Assembly (NCBI RefSeq): GCF_001999905.1
Contig: NZ_CP019641.1
Location: 62,001 to 126,000, forward strand
From: Planococcus lenghuensis
Lineage (GTDB): Bacteria > Bacillota > Bacilli > Bacillales_A > Planococcaceae
DNA: 64,000 nucleotides
Direction: 5' to 3'
Part shown: positions 42,560-51,463 of the stretch, piece after piece
How the letters are laid out: each line of letters starts with the position of its first letter
How positions within the stretch are numbered: position 1 is the stretch's first letter
Notes under the pieces: generated by a model
The model's input: the letters and a program-made list of their open reading frames with translations, nothing else
What the model was told of the DNA's origin: nothing
Database searches by the model: none
Translations under genes and position numbers: made by a program

Positions 42560-43043
42560 AAGTGAAATTGTTTATGGTAGCACATATTTTTTCCAAAGCT
42601 GCGTTCTGTGCCTTTCAAGAGGCGATTAGTTAGGTCAAGGGAAGTGAATAACGTTGATATACTGCTAATACGAGTTAGAGCCAGTGTGTCCACCTGGTCT
42701 CCTCTCCTTCTCTCCTTCCGACTTCTACTACAGATAAAGAATGGACATAAAGCAAGTACTCGTGTGGTAGATTTAAGCAGGAATGACAGCATAGTGCTGC
42801 TTGTCTTTTAGATTTTATCGTCCCTTGATAAAAAGATGTCTCGCTAAACCGTAATTAACGTATACAAATTGTGTGAAATATCGATCTCTGTAACCAAAAG
42901 ACACATTTATTTATAGCAGTTTATTACTTAGATGTTTACTCGGGATTATTCACTTGGAACTCTTGATTACTAAAGTCTCTATGACGTGTTTGACTCTTAA
43001 AGCAAAAAGGGATAATAAAGCGTCACAGAGGAGAGGAGATTAT
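42560..43043. other. intergenic, about 480 bases, no gene seen
   Basis: Short frames here have no ribosome site. It leads into the response regulator gene, which has a strong AGGAGAGGAG site at 43027-43036. Confidence 0.45.
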
Positions 43044-43718
43044 ATGTCTGTAGTTGCCATTTTGATCGATCGTCATCCCGTATTTAGAACTGCCCTTAAA
43101 CACCTCCTCCAAACAGATTCCTTCATAAAAGTAGTAGCAGAAGGAGCGACAGAAGATGAAATTCTTGAGCTATATGAAGAGTATCAACCTGATATAGCGA
43201 TTATAGAACCTGGTTTAATCCAAGAGGGTGGCTTTGCACCAATCAAGGATTTGCTGAAGATGTATCCAAATGCACGAGTTGTTGTGCTAACCACGCGCAT
43301 AGACCCTGAAGCAGTTAAAAAAGCACTACAAGCTGGAGCAGTTGGTTATCTACTAAAAGATATGAATGCAGGAAGTATCCGCCAAGCATTGGGGGCCATC
43401 ATTCAGGGCCACTCTTACATCCATCCAATCGTTTTGCCCTGCTTGCTTGCAGAATATCGGCGATTAAGTACAACTGAACAACAGAGTTCGTTTTACCAAC
43501 CGTTTATCAGACGGCCCTATCACCTGCTCACTAAGCGGGAAATTGAAATTCTGCAGTTACTCGCTGAAGGTCTCAGTAACCAAGCAATCGCAGATCAGCT
43601 GTTTATCTCTGAAAAGACAGTCAAAAATCATGTATCCCGCGTCTTGGATGGATTACATGTGCGGGATCGTACCCAAGCAGTCGTAGCAGCTATCAAGAAT
43701 GGATGGGTAGAAATTTAA
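43044..43718 (+). CDS. NarL/LuxR-type regulator with Asp-to-Glu receiver (copy 2)
   Basis: A 224-residue paralogue of 11431-12102. The LuxR HTH is well kept (L-T-K-R-E-I-E-I-L-Q-L-L-A-E-G-L-S-N-Q-A-I-A ... T-V-K-N-H-V-S-R). In the receiver, the phospho-acceptor position reads I-I-E-P-G-L instead of L-I-D-L-N-L, a change that mimics phosphorylation; the lysine in Y-L-L-K-D is kept, and the acidic pocket is I-D-R-H. It is therefore likely independent of a kinase. ATG 43044 is set by AGGAGAGGAG. The XRE gene begins 75 bases downstream, so the two are probably one operon. Confidence 0.88.
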   Translation: MSVVAILIDRHPVFRTALKHLLQTDSFIKVVAEGATEDEILELYEEYQPDIAIIEPGLIQEGGFAPIKDLLKMYPNARVVVLTTRIDPEAVKKALQAGAVGYLLKDMNAGSIRQALGAIIQGHSYIHPIVLPCLLAEYRRLSTTEQQSSFYQPFIRRPYHLLTKREIEILQLLAEGLSNQAIADQLFISEKTVKNHVSRVLDGLHVRDRTQAVVAAIKNGWVEI

Positions 43719-43793
43719 TCACTTGTTTTCAGGCTTTAATTAACAGTGGTGGCTCTCACGCTTCCATACCCAATAATTAAAGGGGGATAGAGA

Positions 43794-44135
43794 ATGGAAG
43801 CTATCGGAAAAAAAATTAGAGCACTCCGAGGACAGCAGAACTTATCTGATGAGGAATTTGCTGAAAAAATCGGTATTGCAAAAAGTGCTGTTTGGGCATA
43901 CGAAGGCGGAAAAAAGTTAATCACAGTACCACATCTCACAAAGATAGCAGATTTTTTCGGTGTTTCCACTGACTTCCTGCTTAACCGTTCAACGAGTAAA
44001 GTAAAGCTTGATCTACAAAATAAGAAAGGGTTGAGTGGTTATATATTCGTCATCGATAACCGGCCGATGAATGAAGATGAAATAGCAGATGTAGCAGCTT
44101 ATATCCGTACAAGACGGCGTATGGGCAACGACTGA
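43794..44135 (+). CDS. XRE-family HTH regulator (copy 2)
   Basis: A 113-residue Cro/C1-type repressor and paralogue of 6225-6575. HTH_3 at residues 5-60 (I-R-A-L-R-G-Q-Q-N-L-S-D-E-E-F-A-E-K-I-G, A-V-W-A-Y-E-G-G). The C-terminal L-S-G-Y-I-F-V-I-D and I-A-D-V-A-A-Y-I-R-T-R-R-R match copy 1 closely. AAGGGGGATAGAG precedes ATG. It lies downstream of the kinase-independent regulator at 43044. The two could regulate each other. Confidence 0.87.
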   Translation: MEAIGKKIRALRGQQNLSDEEFAEKIGIAKSAVWAYEGGKKLITVPHLTKIADFFGVSTDFLLNRSTSKVKLDLQNKKGLSGYIFVIDNRPMNEDEIADVAAYIRTRRRMGND

Positions 44136-44467
44136 AACTTGTAAATGATACCAAGCGAACGCACCAGAGCGGTTACAATCACTTGGATTAATTTTATTTG
44201 CACAATAGACGAGAATCTTTTTTTAGCGGCTAGCAGCAGATTCAGGACTAACGGGGAATGTTGTGAGCTCTTCAATTAAGCAAAAGCTAGTAAAAACAGT
44301 GATGAAATCGTATAATTCTCTTGGACTTTAAAATGTAAGTTAAAGAGTAAGCCAGAAAAGAAACATGATAAATGCAAAAACAAGTAAGCCAACAGAAGAT
44401 GAAATGCAACCGCGGGAATTGTTCAGTAACGGTTCACTAACTATAGAAGCGAATGGGGTTTTAGAAT
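44136..44467. other. intergenic, about 330 bases, no gene seen
   Basis: Between XRE copy 2 and asnB. A frame from 44365 overlaps the asnB start out of frame and is not credible. No operator recognised. Confidence 0.45.
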
Positions 44468-46288
44468 TTGTGCGGATTTACAGGTTTTATTGGGAATACA
44501 GGAAACACGCCAGCTGTACTGGAGCAAATGATGGACAGAATCATACACCGCGGTCCGGATTCATCGGGCACGTTTATTGAAGATGAAGCAGCACTCGGTT
44601 TTCGCCGCCTGAGTATCATTGACCTCGAGGCAGGGCATCAACCGTTATATAATGAAGACGAATCCTCCGTCCTGATCTTCAACGGAGAAATCTACAATTT
44701 TATGCAGTTGCGGGAAGAATTGATCGGGAAAGGCCATGTTTTCACTACGCATACAGACAGTGAAGTGCTGATCCATGGCTACGAGGAGTATGGTGAAGAG
44801 CTCGTAAAGAAACTGCGGGGAATGTTTGCTTTCGTGATCTGGGACCGCAAAGAGAAGAAGCTGTTCGCGGCCCGGGATATGTTCGGCATCAAGCCGTTCT
44901 ATTATGCGCAGATGAATGGAACTCTGTTGTTCGGCTCGGAGATCAAAAGCTTTTTGCCGCATCCTCATTTCATCAAAGAGCTAAACGAACAGGCCCTGAA
45001 GCCTTATTTGACGTTCCAGTTCCCAGTGCTGAACGAGACATTCTTTAAGGGTGTGTTCAAGCTCCCGGCCGCTCATTCCATGACTTATCAGAACGGTGAA
45101 CTGTCGATTCAGCGCTACTGGTCGCCGGAATTCCAGCCGGAAGCACAACCATTGGAAGAGCTGGTGGAAGAGATCGATCAAGTCGTCCGTGAATCCATTC
45201 AGGCTCATCGGATCAGTGATGTAAAAGTCGGTTCCTTTTTATCAAGTGGTGTCGACTCCAGTTATGTCGCATCCGTGCTTCGTCCGAATAAAACCTTCAC
45301 CGTCGGATTCAGTGACCAGAATTTCTCGGAAATCGACAATGCGAAAGCGTTATCGGATGAACTAGGGATCGAAAATGTAAATGAAGTGCTGGATCCGGAT
45401 GCCTGCTTTGAAAAGCTGGATGAAATCCAGTATATGATGGATGAGCCACATTCTAATCCATCGATTGTACCATTGTATTTTCTGGCTGAGTTAGCGAGAA
45501 AAGATGTAACAGTCGTACTGTCCGGGGAAGGAGCAGATGAATTATTCGGCGGTTATGCGGAATATGATACAACGCCTGCCCTTAAAAAATACAAGCAGCT
45601 TCCGGCCATTTTCCGGAAACCGCTTGGCAGTGTGGCACGTATACTTCCGGAAGTCCGCGGGAAAAACTTTATGGTCAAAGGCGGACGCCCGGCAGAGGAC
45701 TGGTTCATCGGCCAGGCAAAAATCTTCCAGGAAAGAGAAGCCGCATCGCTTCTGAAAGCGCCATATAAAAAAGGGCCTTCTGTGAAAGAAATTGTCCGTC
45801 CGTATTATGATGAAGTCAAACACGAAGATGACATCACCAAAATGCAGTACCTCGACCTGCACCTTTGGCTTGTGGACGATATCTTATTAAAAGCGGATAA
45901 AATGAGCATGGCTCATTCCATTGAATTACGGGTTCCATTTCTGGACCGGGAAGTCATGGGTGCAGCGGCGAAAGTGCCTTCAAACTACAGAGTGAATGAT
46001 ATTGATACAAAGTACGCGTTTCGTCTGGCTGCAGGACGGGCACTGCCGGAAGAATCCGCGAACCGGAAAAAAATTGGATTTCCTGTGCCGATCCGTCACT
46101 GGATTCGGGATGAGAAATACTATATACAAATCCGAGAAACTTTTAGTCGCCCCGAAACAGCGGAATTTTTTGATCAAAAGGAAATCCTGAAGTTACTCCA
46201 GGACCACTATGAACAAAAAGCTAACAATGCACGAAAAATATGGACAGTCTTCATGTTCCTTGTCTGGTATAAAAAGTATTTCAGTTAA
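44468..46288 (+). CDS. asnB: asparagine synthase (glutamine-hydrolysing), AsnB/AsnO type
   Basis: A 606-residue enzyme. The N-terminal class II amidotransferase begins M-C-G-F-T-G-F-I-G with Cys2 as nucleophile and has I-H-R-G-P-D and F-N-G-E-I-Y-N. The synthase domain (about 220-600) has the P-loop S-F-L-S-S-G-V-D-S-S and L-S-G-E-G-A-D-E-L-F-G-G. It makes asparagine from aspartate and glutamine with ATP. In Bacillus such paralogues (AsnO, AsnH) also amidate cell-wall precursors or act late in growth. GTG start; the ribosome site is weak. Stands alone with its own terminator. Confidence 0.95.
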   Translation: MCGFTGFIGNTGNTPAVLEQMMDRIIHRGPDSSGTFIEDEAALGFRRLSIIDLEAGHQPLYNEDESSVLIFNGEIYNFMQLREELIGKGHVFTTHTDSEVLIHGYEEYGEELVKKLRGMFAFVIWDRKEKKLFAARDMFGIKPFYYAQMNGTLLFGSEIKSFLPHPHFIKELNEQALKPYLTFQFPVLNETFFKGVFKLPAAHSMTYQNGELSIQRYWSPEFQPEAQPLEELVEEIDQVVRESIQAHRISDVKVGSFLSSGVDSSYVASVLRPNKTFTVGFSDQNFSEIDNAKALSDELGIENVNEVLDPDACFEKLDEIQYMMDEPHSNPSIVPLYFLAELARKDVTVVLSGEGADELFGGYAEYDTTPALKKYKQLPAIFRKPLGSVARILPEVRGKNFMVKGGRPAEDWFIGQAKIFQEREAASLLKAPYKKGPSVKEIVRPYYDEVKHEDDITKMQYLDLHLWLVDDILLKADKMSMAHSIELRVPFLDREVMGAAAKVPSNYRVNDIDTKYAFRLAAGRALPEESANRKKIGFPVPIRHWIRDEKYYIQIRETFSRPETAEFFDQKEILKLLQDHYEQKANNARKIWTVFMFLVWYKKYFS

Positions 46289-46295
46289 TAGAAGG

Positions 46296-46327
46296 AGCAG
46301 GTGTATCTTTCCTACACCTGCTTTTTT
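46296..46327 (+). terminator. asnB terminator
   Basis: Perfect 10-base stem AGCAGGTGTA (46296-46305) and TACACCTGCT (46313-46322), then TTTTTG. Confidence 0.92.
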
Positions 46328-46759
46328 GCTTTTATGCAAGATACAGAGTCTAAGGAGATTAATGGGACTGATGGACATCACTAACTTAATTTATGTGACC
46401 GCTATATCTACGGTTACATGAATTAAGAACACAACTACATTTATTTTCACCTTGTTGTTACATGTCGACTCTGCAGCACTCAAATTGATTCGGTCTTTAC
46501 TCTCTTTTTTATAGACTTTTAGAACAACGGAACAGCTATGGAAAGCCATAGTGTGCAGAAAAACATGTATTTATACTAATCTTCTGAGCTACCCAGCATA
46601 GCTACTGGATTCTTGACTGTATCTATGTTAATAGGTTGTTTCTGTAGAACCTGGTACCTCACCGGTTCAGTCTAAGGAAATCTAAAAATGCAAGCCAGCT
46701 CTCAAAAAACCCTAGTTAGTTTCTGTCTCTGACATATGCACATGGAGTTTTACTTTAAA
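46328..46759. other. intergenic, about 430 bases, no gene seen
   Basis: Between asnB and the convergent metallophosphoesterase. No frame with a ribosome site. Confidence 0.45.
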
Positions 46760-47662
46760 CTATTTATTCAGTCCCGTGACCTCTTCATGTTCCAGTGTAA
46801 CTACCGTTACTTCCGGCCGATTATTGATTCGCAACGGGAAGCTACTGTTGCCCAGTCCTCGAGTGATGACAAGCCTGATATCACCAAATTCATGTACACC
46901 CTCTGTAAGTTCTGGAAAGAAGCCCTGGCCTGGTGCAAATAGTCCCCCGATGCCCGGAATACGGATTTGCCCACCATGTGCGTGACCTGCAAATACCAAA
47001 TCCGCTGGTGTTTCAGCATATTCTTCAATCATTTCTGGTCGATGCGTGAGAAGGAATGTGAAATCATCCGTGAATGGGACTTCTTCGAGGGATTCTCGTG
47101 TATAATCTCTTGCCCTTTTCGAATATTCTATCTCCTGATTCCGAAAATTGACGTCGATTAAAGGATCATAGGTACTAATATCCATTAGTGGATCATGGAT
47201 GCCAGCAATGTAGACTGTCTCCCCCTCCCGATTCCATTTCGCTTTTTCATTCTCTAATATCGTGATTTCAGTTCTTTTAAGTGCAGATAAGACTTCTTCA
47301 GCACGATCCTTGGAAATTTCTTGATTACCAGTCACAAAGTAGACATCTGAAATTTCACTAAGACCGTTTAATAAAGTTAAAACAGGTTCTAATTTAAACC
47401 GGTCGGCGTCCACTAAATCACCGGTTATAAAAATCGCATCTGGCTCTGCCGCTGCTACTTTTTCTAAAACCGGTAACTGTTTTTTACCAAATGACGTCCT
47501 TTGCAAATCTGAAAGATGCACGATACGCACACCATCAAACGCTGCCGGCATGTCGGAAGAATTAATTGTATATTCCGAGACAACAATCCATTTATTATTA
47601 ATCCAGATAAACAAGAAGATTCCTATGAGTAAAAGTCCTAAAATGAATAACCTTTTTCGCAA
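46760..47662 (-). CDS. membrane-anchored metallophosphoesterase with altered motifs
   Basis: A protein of about 300 residues: an N-terminal helix (about 4-22), then a calcineurin-like domain. The motif set is I-V-H-L-S-D-L-Q, F-I-T-G-D-L-V-D, F-V-T-G-N-Q-E, L-L-T-H-R-P and F-A-G-H-A-H-G-G-Q. The first metal motif has Gln where DxH is usual, and the catalytic G-N-H-E is G-N-Q-E, so the active site is changed at two histidines. YkuE-type relatives act on lipid or nucleotide phosphates. TTG 47662, about nine bases after AAAGGAG, is preferred over TTG 47683, which lies upstream of it. Confidence 0.85.
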   Translation of the reverse strand: MRKRLFILGLLLIGIFLFIWINNKWIVVSEYTINSSDMPAAFDGVRIVHLSDLQRTSFGKKQLPVLEKVAAAEPDAIFITGDLVDADRFKLEPVLTLLNGLSEISDVYFVTGNQEISKDRAEEVLSALKRTEITILENEKAKWNREGETVYIAGIHDPLMDISTYDPLIDVNFRNQEIEYSKRARDYTRESLEEVPFTDDFTFLLTHRPEMIEEYAETPADLVFAGHAHGGQIRIPGIGGLFAPGQGFFPELTEGVHEFGDIRLVITRGLGNSSFPLRINNRPEVTVVTLEHEEVTGLNK

Positions 47663-47792
47663 AATCTTTCTCTCCTTTTGCAAGAGTATTATTCAATTAA
47701 ACATAAACCCTTTAGGTTAAAATCTTGTTAAATCTTGGGCAAGTAAAGTAAAGCAGTATAAAAAGATTCTACTACCTTACTTCACACTAAAC

Positions 47793-47819
47793 GTTCGTAA
47801 GAGTATAACTCTTACAGAC
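47793..47819. repeat. 27-bp palindrome, GTTCGTAAGAGT arms (site 2)
   Basis: Arms GTTCGTAAGAGT and ACTCTTACAGAC around spacer A-T-A; 10 of 12 arm positions pair. Same length, arm size and spacer size as site 1 at 14414. Directly followed by AAAAA and a terminator, as if at the edge of the 48-54 kb block. Confidence 0.6.
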
Positions 47820-47828
47820 AAAAAGCAA

Positions 47829-47856
47829 GAGAAATGCTAACGTGTTAGCGTTTCTC
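47829..47856 (-). terminator. terminator of the 48028-52339 gene set
   Basis: On the minus strand GAGAAA-C-GCTAAC pairs with GTTAGC-A-TTTCTC around A-C, followed by T-T-G-C-T-T-T-T-T. Confidence 0.8.
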
Positions 47857-48027
47857 TCCCTCTCTATATCAAGGATAAATTATTTTTTACTTCCGATAAG
47901 TGTTGATATGTTAACTAGTTAACCCCAAACACTTCTCATATTATTTGCTCAAGATATTTTACGCTCTCTGCTTTCTTTTTGACCAACAAACTGGCCAGCC
48001 TCATATATTTAAATTTCTATAATAATT

Positions 48028-50082
48028 TTATTCATAGCCAATTTTAAAAGTCTGTCCGTTGTAATCTTCACAAATCCATTCCCATTGCCTTACAACTTTC
48101 TCCAGATCTAGATTAACAAGTGGATTCTGAATATATTCAAACACAAGGTTCTCGGAGTCTTCATATATAATGCAAACAAAATAATTCTCGCCGTGAATGT
48201 GTGCAGATGTATATTCATTATTTGTCATTGATATTTTTGTGCCACGAGCTTTCACAAATTTAACTTCGATATATCTCTCAATGCCCTCTGGAGTCACACT
48301 TAATACATCATATCCTAGATTTTGCTTACTCACATCTTTAGCTTCGTTCCCCTGCATCTCTTCAAATTCTATGCATTGTTTTTCCGCTGCTCTCCAGCGA
48401 GAAACTACTCGTTTTTTAGGTTCGCTGGTTAAACCTTTTTTCGAAGCATCAAATTGGCTAGTCGAATCATTCATTAAACCACTTGAAACAGATTTTATGC
48501 CTTCTTCTTGTAATTCGTTATTTTCTACACCAAAAAGCTCTTGAAGCCATTTAACTTCCCCAGAAACTAAATGCTTTTCTAACTTTCTAACAAACTCAGC
48601 TAGAGTACTTTTGTTACTATCAACCATTCGAAGCACTTTACCATCACTCTGTACTATACAGTTGTTTAAATCGAACTTTTCATGCGTAATCAAAGATTTG
48701 TTTCTAACTTGCTTTAACACATTTGCATACGTCTTCACTAAAAGTGGATCTGGCAATGCCCTCACGAAAGCTTCATTTGATAACATTTTTATCCATTCAT
48801 CGATTGAATATGTCTCTTTTGCAAAATCTTTGAGATACGTATCTAACACACTTAAAGCGTTTCCATCGACTATTGGTAGTGTCTCTTTTAATGGAGTATT
48901 TTGGCGAATCCAATTCCATTCCGAATCATCAAGGAAACTAGCTTTTTTAATGTAGTCACTTGGCGCAATTAGACTTCTATTCTTCATCATAATCCAGTTA
49001 GATTTTATTAAAGCTAAAAACTGTTGCTCAAAGTAACGAGGAATTTTTGCAAATGTATTTTTCTGTCTTAAAATTTCTAAAAGATCAATTAAATTACTAT
49101 CCTGATAATTAACTGCTTTCTTAAGTTTTTCAAACAATATAAATGCGCTATCTTTGATAGCATTTTCTGTTCGAATATCTAGCGTAATATGCTTTCTACT
49201 CGGATCTGTTGAGAAGTCACTATTTATCTTGAACAAATAAGGACTCGGTTCATATGTAGGCAAATAGCAATGAAACACTGCTTGCTCTTTTAGACATGGG
49301 GTGATCTCTCCATTGGAATTTAAAGCAAAGGCAATTTGTGCATTTTCTCCCTCTACTACTTGCCATAAATAACGTTTCCCATTAAATTGAATCGATACAT
49401 TTTCTTTAACCTTTTCTATTTCGCTGTTCATCTTATAATTAGCTACATCGATATTTACATTTCTAATATTACGCAAAAACAGAAAGTAGTCTGCATCAAT
49501 TAAATCTACTTCTTGGAGTAAAATCTCTTTTCTAGCTTTATAAAAGACAAAGATTGTAGTAAATCCTTTTCTCTTGAGATCCACAAGAGTTTCTTGAATC
49601 TCATCTTCTACGGAATCTACAAGAAAAGGTATTCGGATAGTGGGGACTTGTTTTTCATCTTTAACTTCTAAGTTTATAGCAGCTAAAGATTTAGAGAATG
49701 AAAAAGTACATTCGTTCGAATGAATATAAATAGTATTCGATAAATGGGTTGTACTTTTGAACCCCACACCCCTATATCCTATCGTTTCTCCTCTTTTTTT
49801 CTCACTTGCTCCTGATCTACAAATACTTTTGACGTCAATTTCATCAAAAGGCTTTCCATTGTTGGCTATAAACACATGCCCATTTCTTTCAGTAATATAA
49901 AAGGTTGTCGCTCTTGCATCATCAGCATTTTGGAGCATTTCAATAAAGACTCGCTCTCCGTAACTTTCAGCCATATACGTTTCCATTGCAGCCATATCCG
50001 AAAAAAGTTGTGGTGAGTTCTTTGCTTCTAGAAGAAACTCATCACTAAATTTATGAATTACTTGTTCCAAAGAATTATACAT
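48028..50082 (-). CDS. sacsin-type HATPase with C-terminal DUF3883
   Basis: A protein of about 684 residues. The N-terminal GHKL ATPase of the sacsin/HSP90-like group has E-M-L-Q-N-A-D-D-A-R (N box), I-A-N-N-G-K-P-F (G1 box) and G-Y-R-G-V-G-F-K-S (G2 lid). The C-terminal 110 residues fit DUF3883, with G-Y-D-V-L-S-V-T-P-E-G and R-Y-I-E-V-K-F-V, a PD-(D/E)xK-like nuclease core (D and E-x-K). Such ATPase-nuclease fusions are recurrent in restriction-like defence genes. ATG 50082 overlaps the last codons of the upstream gene, indicating translational coupling. Last gene of a four-gene minus-strand set. Confidence 0.85.
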   Translation of the reverse strand: MYNSLEQVIHKFSDEFLLEAKNSPQLFSDMAAMETYMAESYGERVFIEMLQNADDARATTFYITERNGHVFIANNGKPFDEIDVKSICRSGASEKKRGETIGYRGVGFKSTTHLSNTIYIHSNECTFSFSKSLAAINLEVKDEKQVPTIRIPFLVDSVEDEIQETLVDLKRKGFTTIFVFYKARKEILLQEVDLIDADYFLFLRNIRNVNIDVANYKMNSEIEKVKENVSIQFNGKRYLWQVVEGENAQIAFALNSNGEITPCLKEQAVFHCYLPTYEPSPYLFKINSDFSTDPSRKHITLDIRTENAIKDSAFILFEKLKKAVNYQDSNLIDLLEILRQKNTFAKIPRYFEQQFLALIKSNWIMMKNRSLIAPSDYIKKASFLDDSEWNWIRQNTPLKETLPIVDGNALSVLDTYLKDFAKETYSIDEWIKMLSNEAFVRALPDPLLVKTYANVLKQVRNKSLITHEKFDLNNCIVQSDGKVLRMVDSNKSTLAEFVRKLEKHLVSGEVKWLQELFGVENNELQEEGIKSVSSGLMNDSTSQFDASKKGLTSEPKKRVVSRWRAAEKQCIEFEEMQGNEAKDVSKQNLGYDVLSVTPEGIERYIEVKFVKARGTKISMTNNEYTSAHIHGENYFVCIIYEDSENLVFEYIQNPLVNLDLEKVVRQWEWICEDYNGQTFKIGYE

Positions 50083-50704
50083 AATCAATCAACGTCACAT
50101 TTAAGCGCGCTTTTTGTTCTTTGTTAGTGATTGTTTTAACCCATTTTAATAATACAGAACTTCCATCACTCGCTAGTGCTACTTTCTGGTCATGTTCATC
50201 ACGGTCATCCCAGTCTTCATCAAAATCATTAATATCTTTAAATTCTTCTACAAATGCTTCACAAATATCCTCAAGATAAGAGGCGAAACTATTTTCTTTA
50301 TATCGATTTAAATTCAGTAATTCTAATGATTTATCTGCCATTTCAATTTCCCCGAATTTAATCATGTCGAAAATTCCATAGTAATAAATTGAATCCGATA
50401 TACCGTAACATGCTTCTAAAATGTGTTGATTATCTTTTAAAATAGTATGGACTTTTTCTACTCCAACTTTTTTTTCTAAATCAAACATTAAGCCATTGGT
50501 AAAACGAAATCCTCTACTCTTCAAATTTGATTCAGGATGATTTATAAGATAGCTCCACATCTCGACAGCCAAATCTAAGTTCTTCGCTGCAATTTTAACT
50601 ACTATTTCCGCTAATTTTGATCTATTGTTTTCTATGTTTTCTTTTAGAACTTCAAAACTTTCCACTAAGATCATTTCCTTACTATTGTTGGTGTTGTATG
50701 CCAT
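50075..50704 (-). CDS. hypothetical protein, partner of the sacsin-type ATPase
   Basis: A 209-residue, mainly helical, acidic protein that I do not recognise. It has an aromatic-rich centre (D-S-I-Y-Y-Y-G-I-F-D-M-I) and an acidic loop D-F-D-E-D-W-D-D-R-D-E-H-D. AGGTGAGG precedes ATG 50704. It overlaps the start of the ATPase-DUF3883 gene by a few bases, which argues for a joint complex or for control of it, for example as a regulator or immunity subunit. Confidence 0.7.
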   Translation of the reverse strand: MAYNTNNSKEMILVESFEVLKENIENNRSKLAEIVVKIAAKNLDLAVEMWSYLINHPESNLKSRGFRFTNGLMFDLEKKVGVEKVHTILKDNQHILEACYGISDSIYYYGIFDMIKFGEIEMADKSLELLNLNRYKENSFASYLEDICEAFVEEFKDINDFDEDWDDRDEHDQKVALASDGSSVLLKWVKTITNKEQKARLNVTLIDYV

Positions 50705-50883
50705 CTAAATCCTCACCTTTTCCAATGAATTTATTTGTATTAAGCCCAGACTGCTTTACTACATACTAGTGTTCAATTTAATTTTAATAAAAATTCCAAA
50801 GTTGTTATATGTAAACTTGCGAAGAAGAGTGACGGTCTAAAAATTCGTTGCTATTCCTAAGAACCAGATTTTCGACCCCTGTT

Positions 50884-51396
50884 TTAATAAAATCCAAATA
50901 AATGTACTGAGTTATTTAAGTCAATTGCTTTCTCAACCTTATTTCTAAACGAACTGTCTTTAATATTTAAAGTATCGATAATTTTTAGCATATTATAAGG
51001 TTTTGCAAGACTTCTAACATAATCATCTACACTTGAACCTTTATGTGACTGATAAAAAGAAGATAAGCTACGATGTTCAACACCTATGTCTTTTGCTAAT
51101 GTCCAAGCTGCTTTTTTATTTTTAGCAGAAACAAAGTAATCAAGCCAATTCTGCATGTAATACTCTTCAAAATAAGGCTTTATTTCTAAAAGTAGTTCTT
51201 TCAAACGTGCTGTATCTTCAGTTTGCTTCTTTTCCCTTGCAGCTCTAGCGACCCTTTCTTTTTCAGCGCATGTAGGACAATTTATGATTACATGTTCTCT
51301 ATATCTGTTCCAGTCATCCATTTCATTTACTTCTGTATAAGTACTTTCACCGCAATTGCAAGGGTAATCTCTACGAGACATTTCTTCCCAGCTCAT
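50884..51396 (-). CDS. zinc-ribbon-like hypothetical protein
   Basis: A 170-residue protein. The first 45 residues carry C-N-C-G and C-P-T-C, spaced like a small zinc ribbon (C-x-C ... C-x2-C). The rest is helical and basic, with a long charged helix (A-R-A-A-R-E-K-K-Q). GGGGAG lies eight bases before ATG 51396. The layout, a zinc knuckle with a helical body, suits nucleic-acid binding. It belongs to the same minus-strand run as the ATPase gene. No named family. Confidence 0.7.
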   Translation of the reverse strand: MSWEEMSRRDYPCNCGESTYTEVNEMDDWNRYREHVIINCPTCAEKERVARAAREKKQTEDTARLKELLLEIKPYFEEYYMQNWLDYFVSAKNKKAAWTLAKDIGVEHRSLSSFYQSHKGSSVDDYVRSLAKPYNMLKIIDTLNIKDSSFRNKVEKAIDLNNSVHLFGFY

Positions 51397-51463
51397 TTCT
51401 TTAACTCCCCTTTTTTTCGATTTATTTAATTCCCCCTTTGTCTGCTGCCAGGGGAAGACCTTA

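Larger units (their letters stand above)
47663..48027. other. intergenic, module border
   Basis: Divergent-tail region between the phosphoesterase gene start and the stop of the sacsin-type gene. Holds palindrome site 2 (47793-47819) and a terminator (47829-47856). No gene seen. Confidence 0.5.

Noticed and set aside
42608-42811. Plus-strand frame of 67 codons between the DUF421 and regulator genes
   Set aside because: No ribosome site and a composition unlike neighbouring proteins.
44365-44580. Small plus-strand frame overlapping the asnB start
   Set aside because: Out of frame with asnB, which has an unambiguous M-C-G-F-T-G start; no ribosome site.
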